Assembly (NCBI GenBank): GCA_948607205.1
Contig: CAPERS010000008.1
Coordinates: forward strand, 14,876-46,508
DNA from: an uncultured Eubacteriales bacterium
Lineage (GTDB): Bacteria; Bacillota; Clostridia; Christensenellales; UBA1242
Length of the DNA: 31,633 nucleotides
Direction of reading: 5' to 3'
Below the pieces are notes generated by a model that ran no database searches, was not told where the DNA came from, and saw only the letters and a list, made by a program, of their open reading frames with translations. Below are positions 1-7,182 of this stretch, one piece after another; the stretch's first letter is position 1; each line of letters opens with the position of its first letter. A program made the translations under genes and the position numbers.

Positions 1-346
1 TCTTTCTCAAAGAATTGTTTTGTTCGATTCCCGGATATTTGATTGAAAGTTCTTGAAACAAAATTTCAATTTGACCATAGACCATTTTGAGTTGGGTTGC
101 TTTGAGTTCTGTCAAGTTGCGCTTGCCTTCATCTTCATATTTTCTGAACATGTCAAGTGCTGACATAATGCTTTTTTCACGATTTTCAAGTTCGTAACTT
201 TTGCTTCGATAGTCCAAAAGTTTTTTTTCAGATTCAAGCACTTTCAGTTTTTCTTCCATAAGCATTGCTTCATGCTCTGCTTTAAGTTTTGCAATAAATT
301 CTTCAACTTCTCGTCTGCTATAGCCGTTATACTCGCTTGAAAACAT
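1..346 (-). CDS. DivIVA-like coiled-coil protein (3' end cut off by the window)
   Basis: The reading frame starts at ATG 346 and runs off the left edge, giving 115 codons. It begins MFSSEYNGYSRREVEEFIAK; the GY-x-x-x-EV-x-x-FI pattern is the usual start of DivIVA/GpsB-type membrane-curvature and division-site scaffold proteins. After it comes a charged, Leu/Glu/Lys-rich stretch (about residues 20-80) that should form a coiled coil. AAAGGAGTTA (351-360) is the ribosome binding site and overlaps the stop codon of the upstream membrane-protein gene, so the two are translationally linked in an operon with lgt. The likely role is a cytoplasmic scaffold in cell division or envelope growth. The family call rests on the N-terminal motif and coiled-coil character; the rest of the protein is outside the window. 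Confidence 0.6.
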   Translation of the reverse strand, partial: MFSSEYNGYSRREVEEFIAKLKAEHEAMLMEEKLKVLESEKKLLDYRSKSYELENREKSIMSALDMFRKYEDEGKRNLTELKATQLKMVYGQIEILFQELSIKYPGIEQNNSLRK

Positions 347-349
347 AAC

Positions 350-862
350 TTAACTCCTTTTTATAAAGATGAAATATTTCACTACTAATAATAACACACC
401 CACACCACCAATTGCAAGTGAAATCCAAAAAGGAATGAGGTTTATTTGACTTAAAAACTCGCTTATTGCCACAAAAAACAACAAAATTGCAATAAAAAAG
501 TGAAAATGTTCGTGGTGCGCAATATATGTGACCATTGACGCAAAAGCAAACGACAAAATCAGCATCATTACCAAAAAGTTGGACATCGGCGTGAGAATTG
601 CGAAAATTCCGCTCAAACCAACAAAGGTCAACAGCGAACCAAAGTAGCAAGAAGAGTCAAGAAAAAACAATCTTGATTTGATAAGCAAATGAATTCCAAG
701 AAAAAAGCACAAGCCGAAAAACCAAAGATAATTGTTCTTTAAAAGCACAATCGACAAAACAAGTTGAACGATTATAAGCGACACTGTCACAAAAAAAGAG
801 CATCTAAGAATGTCAGTTTTCTTTATTCCAGCAATTCTTCCTCTCATGCTCTTATTATTCAC
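350..862 (-). CDS. Small multi-pass membrane protein of unknown function
   Basis: A protein of 170 residues with about five hydrophobic segments (near residues 22-41, 45-62, 72-92, 95-112, 120-165), a basic N-terminus and a basic C-terminus, so it sits in the cytoplasmic membrane. I do not recognise a family; a His-rich stretch (AHHEHFHFF, about residues 114-122) lies between two membrane segments. The start is uncertain: GTG at 862 has a weak AAGG upstream, and an internal ATG at 847 would remove five residues. It lies 13 nt downstream of lgt, and its stop overlaps the ribosome binding site of the DivIVA-like gene, so it is probably co-transcribed with both. A role in envelope growth is only suggested by the neighbours. 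Confidence 0.7.
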   Translation of the reverse strand: MNNKSMRGRIAGIKKTDILRCSFFVTVSLIIVQLVLSIVLLKNNYLWFFGLCFFLGIHLLIKSRLFFLDSSCYFGSLLTFVGLSGIFAILTPMSNFLVMMLILSFAFASMVTYIAHHEHFHFFIAILLFFVAISEFLSQINLIPFWISLAIGGVGVLLLVVKYFIFIKRS

Positions 863-875
863 TTTTAAAATTATT

Positions 876-1862
876 TTAACCTTGATTTTTTATATTTTCA
901 TTTCTACTTTTTTCAATTTCATCTGTTTCGATTTCTTTTTCTTTGACCTTTGCTTCCTTGTCTTGTTCAATTGATATTTCTTCAGCACTTGACTTTTCTT
1001 CTTGATTTGGAGTTTGCAAAATGCCTCTTTCTTTTGTCAATTTTGATTTCTTTTCAGGCTTTATTTCCTTTGGAAGAGCCTCAGGAACAAATGCCCTATT
1101 AAATCCTTTTTTTGCCAAAATGAAATAAACGAGAATTATCACAAGCCCAACTGCAATCAAAATTATGCTGAGAAGTTGTGAAGCCCTGAGCGAGCCAATC
1201 ATCAAACTGTCGCCTCGAAACTCTTCGATTATCGCACGACCAAGTCCATACAAAATCAGATAGAGCGCTGAAACTGTTCCACGATGTTTGAGTTTTGCTT
1301 TTCTTAAAATTATCATTAAAACTGCAAACACTATAAAGTTCCAAATGCTTTCATAGAAGAAAGTTGACAGATGCCAAACGCCATCAATCTGAGTTGAAAA
1401 TGGAAACCATTGAAGTGCTTCATTTGTGACCTCAATGCCATAGCAACATTTTGAAAAATAGCAACCTATTCGGCCTATTGCCTGACCCAAAATGAGTGAT
1501 GGGACAACCACATCGCCAATATCAAGAAAGTTCTTTTTATGAATAAGGCAATAGAGCATAACGCCAACCGCACCGCCAATAACCCCGCCATAAATTGCCA
1601 TTCCACCCTTCCAAATTTCAAAGATTTGGAGAAATGTGTATGATTGGTCGCTGAAAATAACATAATAGACTCTGGCGCCTATGATTGAAAGTGGCAAAAC
1701 ATAGCATGCAACAACAATTATATTGTCACTTTTAAGACCTCGAAATCTTGCATTTTTGCAGGCTACGAAAACGCCTAGCGCCATTGCCAGCGCTATCAAA
1801 AAGCCATAGTATGAAATTTTCAGCCCAAAAAGCAGAAAGTAGGAGTCAAAAAATCCGAACAT
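876..1862 (-). CDS. lgt: Prolipoprotein diacylglyceryl transferase (Lgt) with long charged C-terminal tail
   Basis: Transfers diacylglycerol from phosphatidylglycerol to the lipobox cysteine of prolipoproteins in the cytoplasmic membrane, the first step of lipoprotein maturation. Visible family features are the N-terminal ISYYGFLIALA segment, IYGGVIGG, GRIGCYFSKCCYG (the Clostridia-type form of the Lgt signature) and RAIIEEFRGD near the C-terminal end of the catalytic core. The core ends near residue 250. About 75 further residues are Lys/Glu-rich and presumably disordered in the cytoplasm, which is longer than usual for Lgt. There is no Shine-Dalgarno upstream of ATG 1862, and a good promoter ends 8 nt before it, so the mRNA may be leaderless. 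It heads an operon with a membrane protein and a DivIVA-like gene. A client lipoprotein is encoded at 15325. Confidence 0.93.
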   Translation of the reverse strand: MFGFFDSYFLLFGLKISYYGFLIALAMALGVFVACKNARFRGLKSDNIIVVACYVLPLSIIGARVYYVIFSDQSYTFLQIFEIWKGGMAIYGGVIGGAVGVMLYCLIHKKNFLDIGDVVVPSLILGQAIGRIGCYFSKCCYGIEVTNEALQWFPFSTQIDGVWHLSTFFYESIWNFIVFAVLMIILRKAKLKHRGTVSALYLILYGLGRAIIEEFRGDSLMIGSLRASQLLSIILIAVGLVIILVYFILAKKGFNRAFVPEALPKEIKPEKKSKLTKERGILQTPNQEEKSSAEEISIEQDKEAKVKEKEIETDEIEKSRNENIKNQG

Positions 1863-1870
1863 ATATGTTT

Positions 1871-1899
1871 ATTATATATCTATATGCTTTCTTTTGCAA
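1871..1899 (-). promoter_or_regulatory. Promoter of the lgt operon
   Basis: On the minus strand there is a -35 TTGCAA (1894-1899), a 17-nt spacer and a perfect -10 TATAAT (1871-1876). Only 8 nt separate the -10 from the lgt ATG at 1862, so transcription would start within a few bases of the start codon. The motifs are seen directly; activity is inferred. Confidence 0.6.
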
Positions 1900-2044
1900 A
1901 TAATTTTCGGCTTTTGTTTGCATTTTGAACTATGATAAAGTTATCGCGGACAAAATTGTTAAAATTTTAACAAAAAATATGAATATTCTTTCAAATTCGG
2001 CACATTATATAACTGTTCGGCAAATGAATTATGCGACCGAACGC

Positions 2045-2078
2045 AAAAAAAGCCAACAATGACGGTTGGCTTTTTTTT
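2045..2078 (-). terminator. Bidirectional intrinsic terminator after the Rho-like gene
   Basis: AGCCAAC (2051-2057) pairs with GTTGGCT (2065-2071) around a 7-nt loop. An A tract lies on one side and a T tract on the other, so it reads as a terminator in both directions. It ends the transcript of the Rho-like gene and precedes the lgt promoter. Confidence 0.85.
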
Positions 2079-2132
2079 ATTTATTATATATCTAACATTT
2101 TTACCAGATAAAATTTTAAGATTTAATTAAAA

Positions 2133-3308
2133 TTAAATTTTCACACTGACTTTGAAAAGTTCATTGTTAAGGAAATCGTTGTTTTTGTCAACATCGCGAT
2201 AAGCGACAAGAAGAGTTGTCCAAAGTCCGCCTTCATAGGCTCTGCCAAGTGAGAGAATTTTTTGCGCAATCACGACTGACTCAGGTGCATGAGATTCGTT
2301 ATTGTCAGGATTGAAATAATTTTTATCAAGCGTTCTCAACACTTCAACCATGTCATTTATGAAGAGAAGTGTTTTTTCACCGCGGTCATTCATCTTTTCA
2401 CAGAATGCAATTGCATCGACCACGCGTGCAACACCGAGAGATGCATCACTTCCATAGACTGTTGTGAAGGTTGTGATACCTTCGAGGTTGTCATACATGA
2501 TATCATTTTCGAAAGAAATGTTAAGCCCTGCAACTACGACTCTCACTCCACGGCTTTGGCAATCTTTTGCAAAGTCTTCAAAGTTTTCATCTTCAAAGAT
2601 ATCAGTTGAATATTCCACAACATTTCTTCTTCCGCAACAAATCATTGCATTTCCAAAAGGAAATTTTTCGCGAGAGATAATTGGTCTGTTTTTTTGAAGA
2701 CTTTTAACGACATATTTATCAACATCTATGAAGTTAATCTCCATAAGTTTATCAGCCATAAAATGACCAAGATTGTTGATTTTGACACATCTAGCCTTGA
2801 TAAAATCACCTTTTGAAAGGTTAAATTCTTCAATTTTTTCTTCTGGAATAAAAACTTTGATTCCGAATTTGTTATCAATGAAATATGTTGACAAATTGGC
2901 CATTCTGAGAACGCCAGTAAGGATTCTAAATTCCTTTGCAACATGTTCAAACTGTGGCATTTCTTGCGCAAAACAAATCAATTTCTCATAAGTTGGTCTG
3001 CCAACTGGTGCTTCGATTTTTTGGTCGTCTTCATTGATGACTGCATCCATGATTTCATCAATTGTGCCAAGTTTCTTGAAAGGTCTTCCCTTTTTGCCAC
3101 CAAGAGCGGCGTTTGCAATTCCTGAGTTCTTGACTTTTTCTTTGTTTTCAAGGATGAGTTCAACAAGTTCATTTCTTCTCTTTGTTGTTGGCGATGGAAC
3201 ACCCATTTCACGTGCCAAAGCGCGCAACTCGTATATACCCAATTTGCGCACAAGAACATCTGTTAGTTTTTCATTGCTCATAGTTATGTCTTCATTTGTT
3301 AATGTCAT
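2133..3308 (-). CDS. Rho-like protein lacking the P-loop (degenerate transcription termination factor Rho homologue)
   Basis: A protein of 391 residues. Residues 14-54 match the Rho N-terminal helical domain (LGIYELRALAREMGV). Residues about 125-195 match the Rho cold-shock RNA-binding domain (VFIPEEKIEEFNLSKGDFI aligns with the Rho motif containing SPSQIRRFNL-x-x-GD). The rest follows the Rho ATPase fold, but the position of the Rho Walker A (PPKAGKT) reads FGNAMICCGRRN (218-229), without GK[ST]. The Walker B region reads TLLFINDMVEVL (313-324), with Asn where Rho has the Asp in a gap-free alignment. The chain stops around the equivalent of the R-loop region, so the Rho C-terminus is missing. 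It probably cannot hydrolyse ATP. Start 3308 was chosen for its GAGG 5 nt upstream and promoter at 3328-3356; the longer frame to 3416 would overlap the neighbouring gene and its own promoter. Its function is unknown. Confidence 0.75.
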   Translation of the reverse strand: MTLTNEDITMSNEKLTDVLVRKLGIYELRALAREMGVPSPTTKRRNELVELILENKEKVKNSGIANAALGGKKGRPFKKLGTIDEIMDAVINEDDQKIEAPVGRPTYEKLICFAQEMPQFEHVAKEFRILTGVLRMANLSTYFIDNKFGIKVFIPEEKIEEFNLSKGDFIKARCVKINNLGHFMADKLMEINFIDVDKYVVKSLQKNRPIISREKFPFGNAMICCGRRNVVEYSTDIFEDENFEDFAKDCQSRGVRVVVAGLNISFENDIMYDNLEGITTFTTVYGSDASLGVARVVDAIAFCEKMNDRGEKTLLFINDMVEVLRTLDKNYFNPDNNESHAPESVVIAQKILSLGRAYEGGLWTTLLVAYRDVDKNNDFLNNELFKVSVKI

Positions 3309-3327
3309 AAGCACCTCATATATGACA

Positions 3328-3356
3328 ATATTAACATAACCTGTCGAAATAGTCAA
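3328..3356 (-). promoter_or_regulatory. Promoter of the Rho-like gene
   Basis: Minus strand: -35 TTGACT (3351-3356), 17-nt spacer, -10 TAATAT (3328-3333), about 20 nt before the start codon. It lets the Rho-like gene be expressed independently of the two genes upstream on the same strand. Confidence 0.75.
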
Positions 3357-3367
3357 CCCTTTTCGAC
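3343..3367. promoter_or_regulatory. Inverted repeat straddling the -35 box (possible operator)
   Basis: GTCGAAA (3343-3349) and TTTCGAC (3361-3367) form a perfect inverted repeat that brackets the -35 hexamer of the Rho-like gene. There is no T tract behind it in the minus direction, so a terminator is unlikely. A repressor site is the simplest reading, but this is inference from position alone. Confidence 0.4.
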
Positions 3368-4230
3368 TAAATAGGCAAAAGTGAGGTAATAAATCCGCAA
3401 ATAACGGCAAGAACATACAGTAAAACTGTTATGCCAAGATTTTCTCTGACCCTTTTGAAATTGGCAGTGAAAAGAACGATAAGTCCAACGCCAGCGCCTG
3501 CACACAAGCCTGCAACAAGGCCAGCGAAACCGATAACGCCTGCCATATAAAGTTCAACGATAAAAACCGATGCTGCACAGTTTGGAATCAGTCCAACCAG
3601 CGCAGCAACCAAAACTTGAATGTAGACATTGTCAGTGAAAAGCACTTTTAATGGTTCAAGGCCTCCACAATAAGCCTCTATTAAATTGATTGCAAGGGTT
3701 ATCACAAAGATATACGCAACTATTATCGCAGTGTGCTTGAGCGCATCCAAAAAGATATTTTTTGTGCAGTTGTGACCATGTTCATGTTGATGAGGTCTGA
3801 CAACTTCCTCTTCTGGCTTTTGTTTTTTACGTTTGAATAGATAAATAGTTCCGTCAATTGCATAGCCAATTATTATCGCTAGCACAAGTTTCACTGCCAA
3901 AAGAAGCAAGAGTTTTGGAATAAATTGCGGATTTGCAATCATGATTGGCACAGCCTCGTCGCTTGTTGCAATAAAGACTGCCATAAGCGTTCCGAGAGAG
4001 ACAATGCGCCTTGAATAAAGACTGCTTATCACCGACGAAAAACCACACTGTGGCACGCAACCTAAAAAAGCACCGAACAAGGCTCCTGCTTTTTTCGTCC
4101 GGTGCAATAATCGAGAATATTTATGATTCTGACTGTGTGAAAAATAACTGACAAGCAGATAAGCGAGATATAAAATCGGCAAAACGATTGCAGTATCTTT
4201 CAGCGCATCCAAAAGTGCGTCTAAAAACAT
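3367..4230 (-). CDS. ArsP_2-family putative metal/metalloid efflux permease
   Basis: A 287-residue integral membrane protein with two homologous halves, each starting with a FLDAL-x-x-x-x-TA motif (residues 2-13 and about 158-169), as in the ArsP_2 family (putative heavy-metal exporters, often annotated as putative manganese transporter). Family hallmarks are GCVPQCGFS-x-x-x-SSLYS followed by GTLMAVF-x-x-TSDEA in the first half and GLIPNCAAS in the second. The central cytoplasmic loop contains a His-rich segment (HQHEHGHNC, about residues 147-155) that could bind a metal ion. The ribosome binding site AGAGGA is 6 nt upstream. The gene follows the solenoid-protein gene by 18 nt and is probably co-transcribed with it. 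The transported substrate cannot be told from sequence. Confidence 0.8.
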   Translation of the reverse strand: MFLDALLDALKDTAIVLPILYLAYLLVSYFSHSQNHKYSRLLHRTKKAGALFGAFLGCVPQCGFSSVISSLYSRRIVSLGTLMAVFIATSDEAVPIMIANPQFIPKLLLLLAVKLVLAIIIGYAIDGTIYLFKRKKQKPEEEVVRPHQHEHGHNCTKNIFLDALKHTAIIVAYIFVITLAINLIEAYCGGLEPLKVLFTDNVYIQVLVAALVGLIPNCAASVFIVELYMAGVIGFAGLVAGLCAGAGVGLIVLFTANFKRVRENLGITVLLYVLAVICGFITSLLPI

Positions 4231-4248
4231 CTAAATTCCTCTTGATTA

Positions 4249-5229
4249 TTATTTATTATCTTTTGTGCTGTTTTTGTTTGCTGTTTTTGATTTTGACACT
4301 GACTTTTCGGCAACCTGCTCTGGTTGTTCGATTGTGAGGTCGTCAAGTTTGAGTTGTTTGCTTCTCACCTTTCTTTTTGGCAAGTTTTCAACTTCTGGTG
4401 CTTTTTTTGAAGAAGTTTTTGGCTCTTGGGCTTTTGTTTCTTCTTCACTTGACAAGTCAGACTTTGATTCAAGTTCTTTTTTTACTTGTCTATATTCGCT
4501 CATTCTTTTTGCGCTCTCGTTTGGAGAATAAAGAATGATTGTTTGCTTGTCTTGATAGCCAATTTCGCCGTCAAGACTTGCAGAGATGACACTCTTTCCA
4601 AGCATTTCGTCAATTCTTCCTTTATTGAAGGTTGAAACTTCACTATTGTCAGCGAAGAGAACAATTTTGCCATTGTTCATTGTTCCAACTTTTGAATCGT
4701 TGAGAAGATAAGTGATGTCGCCACTGAGCATGCTGACAAGTTTTGCATTGTTAAGGATTCCTGTGATGGAGCCTGTTATCATTGTCACAATTCTTGCCTT
4801 ATTTCTGACAAACATAACCCTGCCTTCTGTCATTGTTGCAAGTTCTGCGCGGTCGTCAACAAAACGGATGAAACCGCCGTTCATTGTGCCGATTGTTGCC
4901 TTGCCTTTGACATAATCGATGACGCAGTCGTTTATTGTTGTGATTGAACTTTTTCCAGAAACTTCTGTGATTTTTCCGCTTTTGAAAAGACCGATTTTTG
5001 CCCTTCCAGTAAGGCGTTCAATTGTTCCATTTTCAACCATTTGAATGCTTGCCTTTCCAGAGATTTCTTTGAAAGTGCAGTTGAAACTTTCAAGCACGAT
5101 TGCACTGCCTGAAAGAGAAACATTTTCACATTTATTCAAAATATGCACACCATTTGAAAGCGCAAAATTGCTCTCTTCATCGTGAATGATAGGGTCAATA
5201 ACTTTTTCTTTCTTTTTAAACTTGCACAT
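4249..5229 (-). CDS. Solenoid protein with twelve exact 17-residue repeats and a disordered tail
   Basis: A 326-residue protein without signal peptide or membrane segment. Residues 34-237 consist of twelve consecutive repeats in exact 17-residue register (starting at 34, 51, 68, 85, 102, 119, 136, 153, 170, 187, 204 and 221) with no insertions or deletions. The consensus is [G/C]-x-[I/V/F]-x-x-[L/V/I]-x-[G/N]-x-[A/S]-x-[I/V/L]-x-[T/S/M]-[M/I/F]-x-x. This regular pattern of small and aliphatic residues suggests a right-handed beta-helix, as in bactofilins or polymer-forming cytoskeletal proteins, but I see no clear bactofilin motif. The last 85 residues are Lys/Ser/Glu-rich and probably disordered. 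The ribosome binding site GAGAGG is well placed before ATG 5229. It is the first gene of a unit with the ArsP_2 permease. Its function is unknown. Confidence 0.75.
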   Translation of the reverse strand: MCKFKKKEKVIDPIIHDEESNFALSNGVHILNKCENVSLSGSAIVLESFNCTFKEISGKASIQMVENGTIERLTGRAKIGLFKSGKITEVSGKSSITTINDCVIDYVKGKATIGTMNGGFIRFVDDRAELATMTEGRVMFVRNKARIVTMITGSITGILNNAKLVSMLSGDITYLLNDSKVGTMNNGKIVLFADNSEVSTFNKGRIDEMLGKSVISASLDGEIGYQDKQTIILYSPNESAKRMSEYRQVKKELESKSDLSSEEETKAQEPKTSSKKAPEVENLPKRKVRSKQLKLDDLTIEQPEQVAEKSVSKSKTANKNSTKDNK

Positions 5230-5252
5230 TTTGCACCTCTCAATTTATATAT

Positions 5253-5282
5253 ATCATATCACATTAAATGTTGCAAGTGCAA
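5253..5282 (-). promoter_or_regulatory. Promoter of the solenoid-protein/permease unit
   Basis: Minus strand: -35 TTGCAC (5277-5282), 18-nt spacer, -10 TATGAT (5253-5258), followed by the ribosome binding site of the gene starting at 5229. Confidence 0.5.
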
Positions 5283-5340
5283 ACAATTATTCAACATTTT
5301 CATTTTTTTAACAAAAAATTCCTAATTTTTGATAATTTTG

Positions 5341-5369
5341 TTGACTAAATTTTTTAATTTAAATATAAT
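5341..5369 (+). promoter_or_regulatory. Promoter of the ABC exporter operon
   Basis: Plus strand: -35 TTGACT (5341-5346), 17-nt spacer, perfect -10 TATAAT (5364-5369). The leader to ATG 5452 is about 75 nt, very AT-rich, with a GAGGTG ribosome binding site and no evident attenuator. Confidence 0.8.
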
Positions 5370-5451
5370 TTCTCTTGTGCTTTTATATTATTTATATAAT
5401 AATATATTATCTATTAAAGATGATTATCGTAAGTTTATATTGAGGTGAAAC

Positions 5452-7182
5452 ATGTTTAAACAACTTAAATACTTAAAGCCACTTGAGTGGTTATTGGTCG
5501 GTGTGATTGTGCTTTTACTTGTCGCACAGGTTTATTGCAATCTTGCCCTTCCTGAATGTTTAAGCGACATTCTCAAAATGGTTCAAAGCGTGATTGTGAC
5601 AAAAGACCTCAAGCCAATTTTAATGAAATCACTTGAAATGATGGGATATGTTGGAGCCATTCTTGTCTGCACCATTGTGGTAAGTTATTTGACTGCGCTT
5701 GTGATAACAAATCTTATGGCAAGAGTGAGAGGAAAACTTTTTGAAAAAGTCAACAACTTTTCAATGAATGAAATAAATCAATTTTCAATCGCTTCACTTA
5801 TCACGCGCTCAACCAACGACATAACACAACTTCAACAAGTTTTTGTTCTTGTCCTCAACTTTGGTGTCACTGCGCCGATAACAGCCATTATCGCAATAAT
5901 CAAAATTGTCAATGTTGCATCAAACTTAACACTTGTCAATGTTGTTTCAGTTGTATTCCTTGTTCTTGTTGTTATTTTTGTTTTTGTTATTGCAGTGCCA
6001 AAGTTCAAAAAAATTCAAAAGAAAATTGACCATTTGAATCTTGTTACACGTGAAAACTTGACTGGTCTTAAAGTTGTGAGAGCCAACTCTGCCGAATCTT
6101 TGCAAGAAGATAAATTTGAAAAAGTCAATGCTGACCTCACAAGAACAGAACGTTTTGTTCAAAGAGTTATGGCAGTTATTGACCCTGCAATCATGCTGAT
6201 AATGTCTGGAACAAGTTTGGCTATTGTTTGGCTGACTGCCTACCTTTTTGGAAATGACATAACTGCAATCGCAAACATTGGTGAAATAACACAATATTCA
6301 ATGCAAATCATCTTTGCATTTCTCACACTTTCAATGCTTTTCATGTTTGTGCCAAGAGGAATGGTTTCTGCAAAGCGCGTTAACGAAATTCTTGAAACAA
6401 AATCATCACTTCTTGACGGCAAAGGTCAAGTTATTTCAAAAGAAATGGGAACTGTTGTTTTTGACGATGTTTCTTTCAAATACCCTGACGCTGATGAATA
6501 TGTTCTCGAACATGTTTCTTTCACAGCAAAGCCGGGCGAAACGATTGCCTTTATCGGTTCGACAGGAAGCGGGAAAAGCACACTTATCAACCTTTTGCCA
6601 CGATTTTATGATTGCACAGACGGCAACGTTTATCTTGATGGCATCAATGTTAAGGACTACACCCTACACGAATTGCATGAAAAAATTGGATATGTTCCAC
6701 AACGCGGAGTTCTGTTCCGTGGCACAGTGACCGAAAACATTCGTTATGGCAACGAGCAGGCAACCGACGAAGAGATTTCAACTGCGCTCAAAATTGCACA
6801 AGCCGACTTTGTTTATTCACTTGAAGGCGGACTTGACTATCAAATCGCGCAAGGCGGAACAAACGTTTCAGGCGGACAAAAGCAAAGGCTTTCTATTGCA
6901 AGAGCAATTGTCAGAAATCCTGAAGTTTTCATATTTGACGACAGTTTTTCTGCGCTTGACTATAAGACCGATAAAACTTTGAGAGCAAAACTTAACAAAC
7001 ACACTCAAAAAACCACAAAACTTATCGTTGCACAGAGAATTGGAACAATTATGAATGCCGACCAAATCATCGTGCTTGACGAAGGAAAAGTGGTTGGACA
7101 TGGCAAACATAAACAACTTTTGAAAGACTGCCCTGTTTACAAAGAAATTGCTCTTTCACAACTTTCACAGGAGGAATTATAA
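5452..7182 (+). CDS. ABC exporter half-transporter, degenerate-site subunit (BmrC/TM287-like)
   Basis: A 576-residue half-transporter with an N-terminal six-helix membrane domain (about 15-310) and a C-terminal nucleotide-binding domain. Walker A GSTGSGKST lies near residues 368-376, the signature VSGGQ near 472 and Walker B VFIFDDS near 490-496. The residue after the Walker B Asp, normally the catalytic Glu, is Asp (FDDS). This is the hallmark of the subunit that contributes a degenerate ATP site in heterodimeric exporters such as BmrCD, TM287/288 and LmrCD. Its stop overlaps the start of the partner gene (TAATG at 7180), so both are made together. The substrate is unknown; multidrug or lipid export is typical of the family. 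Confidence 0.9.
   Translation: MFKQLKYLKPLEWLLVGVIVLLLVAQVYCNLALPECLSDILKMVQSVIVTKDLKPILMKSLEMMGYVGAILVCTIVVSYLTALVITNLMARVRGKLFEKVNNFSMNEINQFSIASLITRSTNDITQLQQVFVLVLNFGVTAPITAIIAIIKIVNVASNLTLVNVVSVVFLVLVVIFVFVIAVPKFKKIQKKIDHLNLVTRENLTGLKVVRANSAESLQEDKFEKVNADLTRTERFVQRVMAVIDPAIMLIMSGTSLAIVWLTAYLFGNDITAIANIGEITQYSMQIIFAFLTLSMLFMFVPRGMVSAKRVNEILETKSSLLDGKGQVISKEMGTVVFDDVSFKYPDADEYVLEHVSFTAKPGETIAFIGSTGSGKSTLINLLPRFYDCTDGNVYLDGINVKDYTLHELHEKIGYVPQRGVLFRGTVTENIRYGNEQATDEEISTALKIAQADFVYSLEGGLDYQIAQGGTNVSGGQKQRLSIARAIVRNPEVFIFDDSFSALDYKTDKTLRAKLNKHTQKTTKLIVAQRIGTIMNADQIIVLDEGKVVGHGKHKQLLKDCPVYKEIALSQLSQEEL

Noticed and set aside
3309..3416. N-terminal extension of the Rho-like gene to 3416
   Set aside because: It would overlap the permease gene and its own promoter, and the added residues do not resemble Rho; ATG 3308 has a ribosome binding site.
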